A stretch of DNA of 64,000 nucleotides, taken from contig NZ_CP041617.1 of the NCBI RefSeq assembly GCF_014217995.1, positions 744,001 through 808,000 of the forward strand, read 5' to 3'. The stretch is from Campylobacter vulpis (GTDB lineage Bacteria > Campylobacterota > Campylobacteria > Campylobacterales > Campylobacteraceae). Positions 29,118 to 38,847 of this stretch are shown in pieces. Each line of letters starts with the position of its first letter. Position 1 is the first letter of the stretch. The notes beneath the pieces were generated by a model. That model had not been told where the DNA came from. It saw only the letters and a list, made by a program, of their open reading frames with translations, and did not search any database. Made by a program: the position numbers and the translations under genes.

Positions 29118-31892
29118 ATGAATAGAAGGGATTTTATCAAAAATACGGCAATTGCAAGTGCTGCAAGTGTCGCAGGTATCAGTATGCCAACTTCTTTAAT
29201 GGCTGCACCTAAGGAAGAATGGCAATGGGATAAATCTGTATGCCGATTTTGCGGAACGGGCTGTGGAATTATGGTGGCTAGAAAAGATGGAAAAATAGTC
29301 GCTATTAAAGGAGACCCTGTTGCTCCTGTAAATCGTGGGCTTAACTGCATTAAGGGTTATTTCAATGCTAAAATTATGTATGGTGAAGACCGCCTTGTAA
29401 TGCCTTTACTTCGTGTCAATAGCAAGGGAGAATTTGACAAAAAAGGTAAATTTCAGCAAGTTTCGTGGCAAAGAGCTTTTGATGAGATGGAAAAGCAATT
29501 TAAAAAAGCTTACAATGAGCTTGGAGTTACTGGCGTTGGAATTTTTGGTAGTGGGCAATATACCATTCAAGAAGGTTATGCGACTGTTAAACTTGCAAAG
29601 GCTGGTTTTAGAACAAATAATATCGACCCAAATGCAAGGCATTGTATGGCTTCAGCTGTTGTAGGCTTTATGCAAACTTTCGGCGTTGATGAGCCATCAG
29701 GCTGTTATGACGATATAGAGCTAACCGATACTATCATTACTTGGGGAGCTAATATGGCTGAAATGCACCCTATTTTATGGTCTAGGGTAAGTGATAGAAA
29801 GCTAAGTAATTTAGATAAGGTTAAAGTTGTGAATCTTAGCACCTTTTCAAACCGCACAAGTCATATAGCTGATAGCGAAATTATTTTTAAACCAAACACG
29901 GATTTAGCGATTTTAAATTTCATAGCGAGAGAAATTGTTTATAATCACCCTGAGGCTATGGATAAAGATTTTATTAAAAATCACTGCGTTTTTGCGACAG
30001 GATATGCCGATATAGGTTATGGTATGAGGGCAAATGCTAATCACCCCAAATTCAAAAAAAGCGAAAAAGATATAGTTGCGAAAGAAAATAGCATCATCTT
30101 AGATGAGGAGGAGGCGACTGCTCTTTCTTATTTGGGTGTAAAGGCTGGTGATACGCTTAAAATGACACATCAAAATGTGCCAGATAAAAACTGGGAAATT
30201 TCTTTCGAGGACTTTAAAAAGGCACTTGAGCCTTATACTTTAGACTATGTAGCTAAGGTTTCTAAGGGCGATGATGATGAGAGTTTGGAAGATTATAAGA
30301 AAAAATTGCAAGAGCTTGCAAATTTATATATAGAAAAAAATCGCAAAGTTGTGAGCTTTTGGACTATGGGTTTTAATCAGCACACAAGAGGCACGTGGGT
30401 CAATGAACAAGCTTATATGATACACTTTTTACTAGGCAAACAAGCAAAACCGGGCAATGGTGCTTTCTCACTTACAGGACAGCCTTCAGCTTGTGGCACG
30501 GCTAGAGAGGTTGGCACTTTTTCACACCGCTTACCAGCAGATATGGTCGTGGCTAATCCTAAACACAGGGCTATTTCTGAAAAAATTTGGAAAGTTCCTA
30601 ATGGGACAATTAATCCAAAGCCGGGTTCGCCTTATCTTAAAATTATGCGTGATTTAGAAGACGGCAAGATTAAATTTGCTTGGGTTCAAGTCAATAATCC
30701 TTGGCAAAATACCGCTAATGCGAATCACTGGATAGAAGCGGCGCGTAATATGGATAATTTTATCGTTGTGAGCGATTGTTATCCGGGAATTTCAGCGAAA
30801 GTGGCGGATTTGATTTTGCCAAGTGCGATGATTTATGAAAAATGGGGTTCTTATGGTAACGCAGAAAGAAGAACGCAGCACTGGAGACAGCAAGTTTTGC
30901 CTGTGGGTGCGGCGATGAGTGATACTTGGCAGGTAATGGAATTTGCAAAACGCTTTAAACTTAAAGAGGTTTGGGGAGAGAAAAAAGTCGATGAGAAATT
31001 AAATTTACCAAGCGTTTTAGACGAAGCTAAGGCTATGGGATATAGCGAAGAAGATACGCTTTATGATGTGCTTTTTGCTAATGCGGAGGCTAAGAAATTT
31101 AAGGCTGATGATAAAATTGCTAAAGGTTATGATAATAGTGAAGTCAATGGCGATGAAAGAAGAATTGTCGGTAGCGATGGAGAGGAATTTAAGGGCTATG
31201 GCTTTTTCGTGCAGAAATATCTTTGGGAAGAATACCGCAAATTTGGCTTAGGACACGGACACGACTTAGCAGACTTTAACACTTATCATCAAGTAAGGGG
31301 ATTAAGATGGCCTGTGGTAAATGGCAAAGAAACCCAGTGGAGATTTAATACCAAATTTGATTATTATGCGAAAAAAGCTGCACCAAAAAGTGATTTTGCT
31401 TTCTATGGAGATTTTGATAAAAATTTACAAAAAGGCGATTTACTTGAACCTAGAACGGAAGAGAAATTTAGCATTAAAAATAAGGCTAAAATTTTCTTTA
31501 GACCTTTTATGAAAGCACCTGAAAGACCAAGCGAGGAGTATCCATTTTGGCTTTCTACGGGTAGGGTTTTAGAGCATTGGCATAGTGGAACGATGACTAT
31601 GCGTGTGCCAGAGCTTTACCGTGCTGTGCCTGAAGCACTTTGTTATATGAACGAGGAAGATTGTAAAAAACTCAAGCTTGAGCAAGGCGATTTAGTGTGG
31701 GTAGAATCAAGACGCGGTAAGGTTAAAGCCAAAGTTGATATGAGAGGAAGAAATAAACCGCCTAAGGGGCTTGTTTATGTGCCGTGGTTTGATGAAAATG
31801 TGTATATTAACAAAGTAACCCTTGATGCGACTTGTCCGCTTTCTAAGCAAACAGACTTTAAAAAATGTGCGGTAAAGATTACTAAGGCTTGA
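29118..31892 (+). CDS. napA: Periplasmic nitrate reductase catalytic subunit
   Basis: 924 residues from ATG 29118, which follows AAAGGAAAA and places the twin-arginine signal [16 protein letters not shown] at the N-terminus. The upstream frame to 29058 is not conserved. A [4Fe-4S] motif reads [12 protein letters not shown]. The molybdenum-ligand Cys is in [12 protein letters not shown]. It binds bis-MGD and reduces nitrate to nitrite in the periplasm. First gene of napAGHBLD. Confidence 0.97.
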   Translation: MNRRDFIKNTAIASAASVAGISMPTSLMAAPKEEWQWDKSVCRFCGTGCGIMVARKDGKIVAIKGDPVAPVNRGLNCIKGYFNAKIMYGEDRLVMPLLRVNSKGEFDKKGKFQQVSWQRAFDEMEKQFKKAYNELGVTGVGIFGSGQYTIQEGYATVKLAKAGFRTNNIDPNARHCMASAVVGFMQTFGVDEPSGCYDDIELTDTIITWGANMAEMHPILWSRVSDRKLSNLDKVKVVNLSTFSNRTSHIADSEIIFKPNTDLAILNFIAREIVYNHPEAMDKDFIKNHCVFATGYADIGYGMRANANHPKFKKSEKDIVAKENSIILDEEEATALSYLGVKAGDTLKMTHQNVPDKNWEISFEDFKKALEPYTLDYVAKVSKGDDDESLEDYKKKLQELANLYIEKNRKVVSFWTMGFNQHTRGTWVNEQAYMIHFLLGKQAKPGNGAFSLTGQPSACGTAREVGTFSHRLPADMVVANPKHRAISEKIWKVPNGTINPKPGSPYLKIMRDLEDGKIKFAWVQVNNPWQNTANANHWIEAARNMDNFIVVSDCYPGISAKVADLILPSAMIYEKWGSYGNAERRTQHWRQQVLPVGAAMSDTWQVMEFAKRFKLKEVWGEKKVDEKLNLPSVLDEAKAMGYSEEDTLYDVLFANAEAKKFKADDKIAKGYDNSEVNGDERRIVGSDGEEFKGYGFFVQKYLWEEYRKFGLGHGHDLADFNTYHQVRGLRWPVVNGKETQWRFNTKFDYYAKKAAPKSDFAFYGDFDKNLQKGDLLEPRTEEKFSIKNKAKIFFRPFMKAPERPSEEYPFWLSTGRVLEHWHSGTMTMRVPELYRAVPEALCYMNEEDCKKLKLEQGDLVWVESRRGKVKAKVDMRGRNKPPKGLVYVPWFDENVYINKVTLDATCPLSKQTDFKKCAVKITKA

Positions 31893-32644
31893 TGATGGAA
31901 AGCAGAAGGGAATTTTTCATCAAAAGCTTTAAGGGCTTGTGCCTTTGTGCTGGAGGAGGTTTTTTAGCAACTTTAGCCCTAAAGGCTGATGAGGGCGTAT
32001 TTTTGCGTCCTCCGGGTGCTGAAGATGAGGAGAGGTTTTTGAGTAAGTGCATTCGTTGTGGATTATGCGTGAAAGCCTGTCCTTACGATACTCTAAAACT
32101 TGCTTCTTTACTAGATGCACCCGCAAATGGCACACCTTTTTTCAAGCCGCGTGAAATTCCTTGTTATCTTTGCGAGGATATTCCTTGCATTAAAGATTGC
32201 CCAACCGATGCTTTAGATAAAAATTATCTTAAAAAAGAAAATGGCGTTAAAGAGCTTAAAATGGGTATAGCCATAGTCGATAGTGCTTCTTGTGTGGCAC
32301 ACTGGGGCATACAATGCGATGCGTGTTATAGGGCTTGTCCTTTGATAGATAAAGCTTTAAAAATCGAAACAAAGCGAAATGAACGCACCGCTAAACACGC
32401 TTTTTTACTACCTGTGGTTGATCACGAGTATTGCGTGGGCTGTGGGCTTTGCGAGAAAGCTTGCATTACCGAAGAGGCAGCGATACGCGTTTTACCAAGA
32501 AACTATGTTTTGGGTAAAGCTGGAGCACATTATGTTAAAGGCTGGGATAAGCAAGATGAAAATAAGCTTAAAAATGTTGGCACACAAAGAAAGCTTGATG
32601 ATAAAAAGGCTAAAGACTATCTAAACGCGGAGGATTTGTTGTGA
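31889..32644 (+). CDS. napG: Nap ferredoxin-type protein NapG
   Basis: 251 residues. N-terminal SRREFFIKS twin-arginine-like signal, then four Cys clusters for [4Fe-4S] centres ([54 protein letters not shown]). It passes electrons from NapH to NapB and NapA. It overlaps napA and napH by 4 bp each. Confidence 0.96.
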   Translation: MMMESRREFFIKSFKGLCLCAGGGFLATLALKADEGVFLRPPGAEDEERFLSKCIRCGLCVKACPYDTLKLASLLDAPANGTPFFKPREIPCYLCEDIPCIKDCPTDALDKNYLKKENGVKELKMGIAIVDSASCVAHWGIQCDACYRACPLIDKALKIETKRNERTAKHAFLLPVVDHEYCVGCGLCEKACITEEAAIRVLPRNYVLGKAGAHYVKGWDKQDENKLKNVGTQRKLDDKKAKDYLNAEDLL

Positions 32645-33432
32645 AATATCTCATTTTAAGACGCGTGGTTCAAATTTTGATTTTAGCACTTTTTGCTTTT
32701 AGTGCCTTTGACTTCATTTTAAAGGGTGATTTAAGCTCATCTAAGCTTTTTTCTACCATACCTTTAAGCGATCCTTTTGCTGTGCTTCAAATTTATCTTG
32801 CTAGTTTTAGCATAGATTTTATGGCTTTGCTTGGAGCTTGTGTGGTGCTTGTTTTATATGGAGTATTTTTGGGTAGAGCTTTTTGTGCTTGGGTGTGTCC
32901 TGTGAATTTAATTACAGATTTTGCTGCTTTTGTAAGAGTGAAATTTGGATTTAAATCAAATAAAAGCTTGGTTTTAAGCAAAAATTTGCGTTATTATCTT
33001 TTAATCTTAGTTTTAATCCTATCTTTCACACTTTCTTTGCCTGTATTTGAAGGAATTTCTTATATAGGAATCGTGCATAGAGGGATTATTTTTGGAGGAG
33101 CTTCTTGGCTTTTTGTTGCTTTTGTAATCTTTTGCATTGACGCATTTTTAAGTCCTAGAGCAACCTGTTCGCATTTATGTCCTTTAGGAGCTTTTTATGC
33201 TTTAATGACGCGTTTTGCCTTGCTTAAAATTGAGCATAAGGTAAGTAAATGCACTAAATGTTATCACTGCGTGAGCGTTTGCCCCGAAAAGCAAGTGCTT
33301 TGGATGATAGGAAAAGAAAGTGCAAGTGTGAATTCTGGCGAGTGTATAAGGTGTGGTAGGTGCATTGATGTATGCAACGATGATGCTTTGAGTTTTAATA
33401 TTTTTGATTTAAGGAAAAAAGATGAAAAATAA
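32641..33432 (+). CDS. napH: Quinol dehydrogenase membrane component NapH
   Basis: 263 residues with four membrane helices. Two CxxxCP motifs lie on the cytoplasmic side (CAWVCPVNL, CSHLCPLGA). A C-terminal ferredoxin region reads CTKCYHCVSVCPEKQ and CIRCGRCIDVCNDDA. It oxidises menaquinol and feeds NapG. napC is absent here, as in other Campylobacter nap operons. The start is GTG at 32641. Confidence 0.96.
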   Translation: MKYLILRRVVQILILALFAFSAFDFILKGDLSSSKLFSTIPLSDPFAVLQIYLASFSIDFMALLGACVVLVLYGVFLGRAFCAWVCPVNLITDFAAFVRVKFGFKSNKSLVLSKNLRYYLLILVLILSFTLSLPVFEGISYIGIVHRGIIFGGASWLFVAFVIFCIDAFLSPRATCSHLCPLGAFYALMTRFALLKIEHKVSKCTKCYHCVSVCPEKQVLWMIGKESASVNSGECIRCGRCIDVCNDDALSFNIFDLRKKDEK

Positions 33433-33943
33433 AATTTTCTTAGTTTCTGCGGCGGCGGCTTTATTTTTAGCAGCTTGTGCGATGAATAATGGGGTAAGTT
33501 CTGAGCAAATTGGACTTAGAAAGGCGAATTTAAACAATGAAAATAGCGTTATTTTAAGCGATATTAATTATAGTGGCTTAGGTGCTGGAGAATCAGCTCT
33601 TTTAGAAAGAGCTTTTGAAAATGCTCCGCCACTCATCTCACATAATCTTGATGGTATGCTCCCTATCACAAAGGAGAGTAATTCTTGCCTAACTTGCCAC
33701 GATAAGGCTATTGCTAGTGATGTTGGTGCTATCGCTGCTCCTGCAAGCCATTATTATGATTTTTGGAAAAATAAACCAACGGGCGATATGATTAGCGAGA
33801 TAAGATATAATTGCACTCAGTGCCATGTCGCACAAAGTGATGCTAAGCCTTTGGTGGGTAATACCTTTAAAGCGGAATTTAAAAATGAAGCAAGTAAGAA
33901 AAAATCAAATCTTCTTGATGTGATGAACGAGGGCGTAAAATAA
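33422..33943 (+). CDS. napB: Di-haem cytochrome c NapB
   Basis: 173 residues. Two haem-binding CxxCH motifs, CLTCHDKA and CTQCHVAQ. His residues in the middle (NAPPLISHNLDGMLP) supply distal ligands. The N-terminal signal ends in LAAC, a possible lipobox at Cys19, which is unusual for NapB. It is the electron donor to NapA. Confidence 0.95.
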   Translation: MKNKIFLVSAAAALFLAACAMNNGVSSEQIGLRKANLNNENSVILSDINYSGLGAGESALLERAFENAPPLISHNLDGMLPITKESNSCLTCHDKAIASDVGAIAAPASHYYDFWKNKPTGDMISEIRYNCTQCHVAQSDAKPLVGNTFKAEFKNEASKKKSNLLDVMNEGVK

Positions 33944-34878
33944 TGAAAAATTTTCTCCTTCTTTTTGTGTTGAGTTTGGAGCTTATGGGTTTTAAAATCG
34001 AGCTAAATTCTAATGTTACTGCTTTAAAACTTGAAGAAAAAAGCTTATATATAGGCACAGATGAGGGGGAAATTTATATCCTAGAAACACAAAATTTAAA
34101 AGGGCAAAATGAATACCTTTTTCTAAATGAACCCTTTGTTAAATTTGAAAAAGTGCAAAATTATTATGAAACTTTAGGAGCTAAAATTTATTATATTGAT
34201 GTGCTTAATAATAAAATGCTTGTTTTAAGTGAGGGTGATTTTGGTAGTAAAAATTTAAGCATTTATGAAAATAATCATTTAATCCAAACTAAAAAACTTG
34301 AATTTGAAGGCGTAAGTCGTGCCTTTTTTATCGATGAAAATACCCTGCTTGTTGGTTTGATAGGTTCTGAAGTCAAACTTTTAAATTTAGATTTTAAAGA
34401 ATTAAAAAGCTTTAAATTTTCTCATTCTAGTCTTAATGACATTGTTTTAAGTGAAGATAAAAAGAGTTTTGTGGCTGGGTTTGAAAGCGGAGAGGTGGAG
34501 CTTTTTGATTTAGAAAAATGGCAAATTCTTAAAAATTATAATGCTATACATAAGGATAATATTTATCAAGTGAGTTATAAAAATGGCGTAATTTTAAGCT
34601 GTGGCACGGATAGGCGTGTAGGTGTGGTGAGAAAAGAAGAGCAAAATTTTTTACAAAAAGATTTTTTAATCTATGCTTGTGCTTTAAGTCCTAGTGGAAA
34701 ATTAGCTGCTTTTAGTGATAATAATAGTGGCATTACGGAGCTTTTTGAAACTAGCACTTTAAAAAGCATAAAACAATTTAAAAATTTGGATATGATGAGC
34801 GAATTTATTATATTTTTAGATGATAGCACTTTGCTGATTTCTGGTTTTGGCAAGGTAATTTTGATGAGGAGTTTGTGA
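33943..34878 (+). CDS. napL: Nap accessory beta-propeller protein NapL
   Basis: 311 residues with a signal peptide and repeated WD/PQQ-like beta blades (LEEKSLYIGTDEGEIYIL, DKKSFVAGFESGEVELFDL, KNGVILSCGTDRRVGVV). It is found only in the epsilonproteobacterial nap operons. In Campylobacter and relatives it affects nitrate reductase activity, but its biochemical role is not settled. It overlaps napB by 1 bp and napD by 4 bp. Confidence 0.9.
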   Translation: MKNFLLLFVLSLELMGFKIELNSNVTALKLEEKSLYIGTDEGEIYILETQNLKGQNEYLFLNEPFVKFEKVQNYYETLGAKIYYIDVLNNKMLVLSEGDFGSKNLSIYENNHLIQTKKLEFEGVSRAFFIDENTLLVGLIGSEVKLLNLDFKELKSFKFSHSSLNDIVLSEDKKSFVAGFESGEVELFDLEKWQILKNYNAIHKDNIYQVSYKNGVILSCGTDRRVGVVRKEEQNFLQKDFLIYACALSPSGKLAAFSDNNSGITELFETSTLKSIKQFKNLDMMSEFIIFLDDSTLLISGFGKVILMRSL

Positions 34879-35213
34879 TGAATCTTTCTAGCGTTTTGAT
34901 TGTCGCCAAAGAAGAACTGATTGACACTTTAGCCGAAAGTATCGCTAAGATAGAGCTTTGCTCTGTGGAACTTAAAGAAAAAGATAAATTAATCGTAGTG
35001 ATAGAGAGTGAAAATTTAGATAGTGAGCTTAAAGCCTACAAAAAGCTTGAGGCTTTACCAAATTTAATTAGCATTAATATGGTCTTTTCTTATCAGGATT
35101 TAGATGAAGATATACAAAAAGCACTTAATAGCGGTGCAATAGAGAGTATAGAAAAAAACGAAAAAGCCGAAAATGTCATTTATAATGGCAGCGTTTTTCA
35201 AAAAATGTCTTAA
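34875..35213 (+). CDS. napD: NapA signal-peptide chaperone NapD
   Basis: 112 residues. The ferredoxin-like fold begins MMNLSSVLIVAKEELIDTL, with the central IESENLDSELKAYKKLEALPNLISINMVFSY typical of NapD. It binds the twin-arginine leader of NapA to delay export until cofactor loading. Last core gene of the operon. Confidence 0.9.
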   Translation: MMNLSSVLIVAKEELIDTLAESIAKIELCSVELKEKDKLIVVIESENLDSELKAYKKLEALPNLISINMVFSYQDLDEDIQKALNSGAIESIEKNEKAENVIYNGSVFQKMS

Positions 35214-35259
35214 ATTTTCGCTACAATTCTTTCTTTAAAATTTAAAGAAAGTTGTGCGA

Positions 35260-35424
35260 ATGGTTTTTTTACTTCCCTTGCTTTTTATTATCACTTTACT
35301 TTTTGGCATAGATTATTATTATTTTAACGATGTCAAGCAAGAAAAAGCACAAAAACAAGAAAATAATTTTAGCCTAGAAGAAGAAAAACGCAAGCATATA
35401 GAAAGCCTTTTTAGAAACAAATGA
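35260..35424 (+). CDS. Small hydrophobic protein, 54 aa, downstream of napD
   Basis: ATG at 35260, a single N-terminal membrane helix (PLLFIITLLFGIDYYYF) and a charged tail (EEEKRKHIESLFRNK). It ends by ATGA overlap with azlC. C. jejuni has a similarly small hydrophobic protein after napD, from memory, so this is probably conserved. Role unknown. Confidence 0.7.
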   Translation: MVFLLPLLFIITLLFGIDYYYFNDVKQEKAQKQENNFSLEEEKRKHIESLFRNK

Positions 35425-36092
35425 AAAAACTTTTAGTGATTACTCTGCCCGTTTTAATGGGCTATATCCCTCTTGGAATGGCTTTTGGAATTTTAGCTTC
35501 AAGTGCTGGATTTAGCTTTTATGAAGTGCTTTTAAGCTCTGTGATTGTTTATGCTGGGGCAGGGCAGTTTATCTTAGTCGCTTTAATAAGTGCTGGAGCA
35601 GGGTTTTTAGAAGTCGCCTTAACCTCATTTTTAGTCAATTTCAGGCACTTTTTTTACACCTTATCCTTGCTAGAAGAATTTAAAAAGATGAATTTTTTAA
35701 AACATTATGCCATTTTTGCACTCACTGATGAAAGTTTTGCCATCATTAGTTCTAAGAAAAGACAGATAAAAAATTTAAAGCAAAAAGGGCATTCTCAACT
35801 TATTTTTGCCATTTGTTTCTTAAATCATAGCTATTGGATTTTAGGCTCTTTGCTTGGATTTTTGTTTCAACAAAATGTTAAAATTGATTATAGTGGGATA
35901 GAATTTTCTCTTAATGCACTTTTTATCGTCCTAGCTTATGAGCTTTATAAACAAAATCCCAAATTTAAAATTCTTCTTTTTGCCACTTTGCTTTCACTCA
36001 TCGCACTTTTTTACATCGATAAGGCATATATGTTTGCTTTTTGTTTAAGTATGGGACTTGCTTTACTTTTTTTGGGGAAAAAGTATGTTTGA
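35421..36092 (+). CDS. azlC: Branched-chain amino-acid exporter large subunit AzlC
   Basis: 223 residues with AzlC features: PVLMGYIPLGMAFGIL near the start and VNFRHFFYTLSL in the middle. With the small subunit AzlD it exports branched-chain amino acids. It overlaps the small gene upstream (ATGA) and azlD downstream (8 bp). Confidence 0.88.
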   Translation: MKKLLVITLPVLMGYIPLGMAFGILASSAGFSFYEVLLSSVIVYAGAGQFILVALISAGAGFLEVALTSFLVNFRHFFYTLSLLEEFKKMNFLKHYAIFALTDESFAIISSKKRQIKNLKQKGHSQLIFAICFLNHSYWILGSLLGFLFQQNVKIDYSGIEFSLNALFIVLAYELYKQNPKFKILLFATLLSLIALFYIDKAYMFAFCLSMGLALLFLGKKYV

Positions 36093-36402
36093 AAAATATA
36101 TTTTAATGATGATTTTTGCGGCTTTTCTTGGCACTTATCTTTCTAGAGTTTTACCCTATGTTTTCTTTAAGCACAAAAAAGAAAGTCAAAATTTGCTTTT
36201 TATACAGAAAAATATGCCTTTGCTCATTATTATCGTTTTATTTTTTTACACTTTTTATGGAGTAGATTTTACGCATTCTCCTTACGGGCTGGATATGATT
36301 TTAGCTTGTGTTTTTGTCTTTCTTTTTCATCTTAAATTTAAAAATGCACTTTTAAGTATCATTTTAGGAACGATTTTTTATATGATTTGCTTAAGATTAT
36401 AA
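36085..36402 (+). CDS. azlD: Branched-chain amino-acid exporter small subunit AzlD
   Basis: 105 residues from ATG 36085, inside the azlC end. Three to four helices with GTYLSRVLPYVFF, typical of AzlD. Coupled with azlC. Confidence 0.85.
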   Translation: MFEKYILMMIFAAFLGTYLSRVLPYVFFKHKKESQNLLFIQKNMPLLIIIVLFFYTFYGVDFTHSPYGLDMILACVFVFLFHLKFKNALLSIILGTIFYMICLRL

Positions 36403-36410
36403 GGATTTTT

Positions 36411-36983
36411 GTGGAATATTTTTTATTATTTCTTACGCTTGTGCCTCTTTCTCTTTTGCCAGGTTTTAATATGCTTTTAGCCTTTTCTTTGGGACTTAGT
36501 TTGGGTTATAGGGCGACTTTATGGGTTATGGTGGGGCAGTTGGTAGGACTTGCTTTGGCTGTTGGAATTTGCATTTTGAGCTTAAATTTTCTATCACAAT
36601 TTGAGTTTATTTTTCAAATTTTAAAATATTTTAGCATAGCTTTTTTGCTTTATATGGGTTTTAAATTGTGGCGAACAAAATTAAGCATAAAACAGGATAA
36701 AATCACAAAAAAACGCCGCTTTTATCTTATGCTGCAAGGCTTTATCACTTCAGTAAGTAATCCAAAGGTATGGATTTTTTTCCTTTCTCTTTTGCCCTCT
36801 TTTATTCATTTAAATTTATTTTTTCTTATGGGTTTAATTCTTAGCATAGAATTTTCTTGCCTAAGTCTTTACGCTTTGGGCGGAAGTGTTTTTAAGCGTT
36901 TTATGAATGCTCATTTGGATAAAATTGGAAAATTTAGTGCCTTATGTATCGTTGGGATTGCCCTTAGTTTTTTGCTTGAATAA
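36411..36983 (+). CDS. LysE/RhtB-family amino-acid exporter
   Basis: 190 residues from GTG 36411, chosen because AAGGA lies 5 bp before it; a TTG at 36387 would add eight residues and overlap azlD. The family motif near the N-terminus is LLPGFNMLLAFSLGLSLGYR. The middle reads GFITSVSNPKVWIFF. Substrate unknown. It forms a three-gene amino-acid export cluster with azlCD, set between napD and a TPR-like gene. Confidence 0.85.
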   Translation: MEYFLLFLTLVPLSLLPGFNMLLAFSLGLSLGYRATLWVMVGQLVGLALAVGICILSLNFLSQFEFIFQILKYFSIAFLLYMGFKLWRTKLSIKQDKITKKRRFYLMLQGFITSVSNPKVWIFFLSLLPSFIHLNLFFLMGLILSIEFSCLSLYALGGSVFKRFMNAHLDKIGKFSALCIVGIALSFLLE

Positions 36984-37029
36984 AATAAAGCTTTGTGCTA
37001 AAATATTTCAAATTTTTTCAAGGAAAATA

Positions 37030-37275
37030 ATGAAAAATACTATCACAGAAGCCTCTATTTATGAAGCACAGGGACTTAAAAACGAGGCTTTAGAAATTTA
37101 TAAAAAGATACTTAAAAATGATCCTAGTAATGAAAATGCCATTGTGGCTATTCGAAGGTTGAGTGGTTTGCGTTCTAAAAATAAGGATTTAAACATACAA
37201 ATGCTTGATTTTTTTCTCACTATGCAAAGCGAAGAAGAGATTAACGAATTTAAAAGGTGGTTGATAAAAATATGA
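37030..37275 (+). CDS. Short TPR-like protein
   Basis: 81 residues from ATG 37030 after AAGGAAAA. ASIYEAQGLKNEALEIYKKILKNDPSNENAI is a tetratricopeptide-like helical pair. No catalytic motif is seen. It overlaps the next gene by 4 bp. Function unknown. Confidence 0.8.
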   Translation: MKNTITEASIYEAQGLKNEALEIYKKILKNDPSNENAIVAIRRLSGLRSKNKDLNIQMLDFFLTMQSEEEINEFKRWLIKI

Positions 37276-37766
37276 ATTTAGAGGATTTAGCAAAAAAGAC
37301 GATTGATGAAGTGCATCATCAAATCAAAGAGCAAGAAAGACAACTTAAAAGCTTAAAAGAGCAAGAAGAAGAGCATCAAAAAGAAAATGAAGTAGATGAA
37401 GCTAAAATAGAGGTGCTTGAAAATGAAAATTTAGAAACAAGCCAAGAAGACATTTTAGAGCAAATTCAAATGGCAAAATTTCAAGAGGAGCAAGAAAATT
37501 TAGAAATCAACGATGAGGACAAAACGAAGGAAGAGCCTTTAAAAGAAGAGCTTGTCGAAGAAAGTGAAATTTTAAATCCTAACATCATAGCTAAGGTGCA
37601 AAGTTTAAATGAAGACATCTTTTTGAAAAACCTAAAAGAGCGTATTTTGGTGCTTTTTGAGGGGCTTAATGATACTAAAAAAGAAGATTTGGACGCTAGA
37701 CTTGAGCTAACGATTAATTTTTTAGAGTTTTTACTTGCAAATATCGAAGATAGGCTTAATAAATAA
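37272..37766 (+). CDS. ciaD: Acidic coiled-coil protein, probable CiaD homologue
   Basis: 164 residues from ATG 37272. Very rich in Glu, Lys and Gln with a long predicted coiled coil (HHQIKEQERQLKSLKEQ) and a helical C-terminus. From memory, C. jejuni CiaD, a flagellar-exported effector that alters host MAP-kinase signalling, is a coiled protein of about this length encoded just before cca, as here. The assignment rests on position, size and composition. Confidence 0.6.
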   Translation: MNLEDLAKKTIDEVHHQIKEQERQLKSLKEQEEEHQKENEVDEAKIEVLENENLETSQEDILEQIQMAKFQEEQENLEINDEDKTKEEPLKEELVEESEILNPNIIAKVQSLNEDIFLKNLKERILVLFEGLNDTKKEDLDARLELTINFLEFLLANIEDRLNK

Positions 37767-38847
37767 GCTTCAATTTATAAGCGATTTTTTACGCCCTCAT
37801 ACTCAAAGAGCCTATTTGGTCGGGGGGAGTGTGAGGGACTTTTTTTTAGGGCTTGAACTTAGGGATTTTGATATAGAAGTTTATGATATAAGTCCTGAAA
37901 AATTCGACCTTTTAATGCAAAAACTTGGTGCAAATGGCTATGGAAAAAGCTTTTTTGTCTATAAATTTCAAAATTATGATTTAGCTTTAGCTAGAACGGA
38001 AAACAAAAATGCCCCCGGTCATAAGGGCTTTGAAGTCCAACTTTGCAACGATGAGGCTTTGGCGGCTAAGAGGCGTGATTTTACTCTCAATGCTTTGATG
38101 ATTAATATTTTTAGCGGTGAGCTTTTGGATTTTTATGGCGGATTTAAAGATTTAAAAAGCGGAATTTTAAGGCATATTGATGATAAAAGTTTTATGGAGG
38201 ATAGTCTTAGGGTTCTAAGGGCTGTGGGCTTTGTCTCTCGCTTTAATTTTCATCTAGCTCCTCAAAGCTTAAAATTAATGCAAGATATGGATATAAGCGA
38301 TTTAAGCGAGGATAGAATTAATGCTGAGCTTTATAAATTTTTTAAAGGGGAGCATTTAGCTTTAGCTTATAAAACTTTGCAGGATTTAGGGCTGGAAAAA
38401 AAGCTTTTTGGTGTAGAATTTGATGATGATAATTTTTTAAAATTATTAGAAAATGCTGGGAAATTTGTCAAAGATGAGGCTTTATTTTTATATCTTTATC
38501 TTAATTATTTTAACATTAAAGAGCCATTTTGCAAAAAAACTAAGCTTAAAAAAAAGCTTTTAAATAAAGCCTCTCAGCCTTTTTTTAAAAAAGAGATAAG
38601 TGATTTGGAGCTTTTAAAAATTGCTTCTTTAATGCCACTTAAATCTTGGCTAGGGCTTTGGGATAAAAAGCGTATTGAAAGAGCTAAATTTTTAGGGGTT
38701 TATGAGGAGAAATTTTATAGCCAAATTCAAGCTCAAACTTATCTAAAACAAGGAATTTCTGGTAAAATGCTAGGCTTAAAACTCGAAAGTGAAAAAGAAA
38801 AAGAAATGATAGCTTATTTAGAGGGATTAAAATGCACTATGTCTTAA
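37735..38847 (+). CDS. cca: CCA-adding tRNA nucleotidyltransferase / poly(A)-polymerase family
   Basis: 370 residues. The nucleotidyltransferase motif is YLVGGSVRDFFLGLELRDFDIEVYD, followed by RRDFTLNALMINIFSGELLDFYGG. It adds or repairs 3' CCA ends on tRNA. No ATG fits upstream of the conserved region. The best candidate is a TTG at 37735, which overlaps the ciaD-like gene by 32 bp, so the start is uncertain. Confidence 0.9.
   Translation: MQISKIGLINKLQFISDFLRPHTQRAYLVGGSVRDFFLGLELRDFDIEVYDISPEKFDLLMQKLGANGYGKSFFVYKFQNYDLALARTENKNAPGHKGFEVQLCNDEALAAKRRDFTLNALMINIFSGELLDFYGGFKDLKSGILRHIDDKSFMEDSLRVLRAVGFVSRFNFHLAPQSLKLMQDMDISDLSEDRINAELYKFFKGEHLALAYKTLQDLGLEKKLFGVEFDDDNFLKLLENAGKFVKDEALFLYLYLNYFNIKEPFCKKTKLKKKLLNKASQPFFKKEISDLELLKIASLMPLKSWLGLWDKKRIERAKFLGVYEEKFYSQIQAQTYLKQGISGKMLGLKLESEKEKEMIAYLEGLKCTMS

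Noticed and set aside
36387..36410. TTG start for the LysE exporter
   Set aside because: The GTG at 36411 has a well-spaced AAGGA, and the TTG overlaps azlD with no signal.
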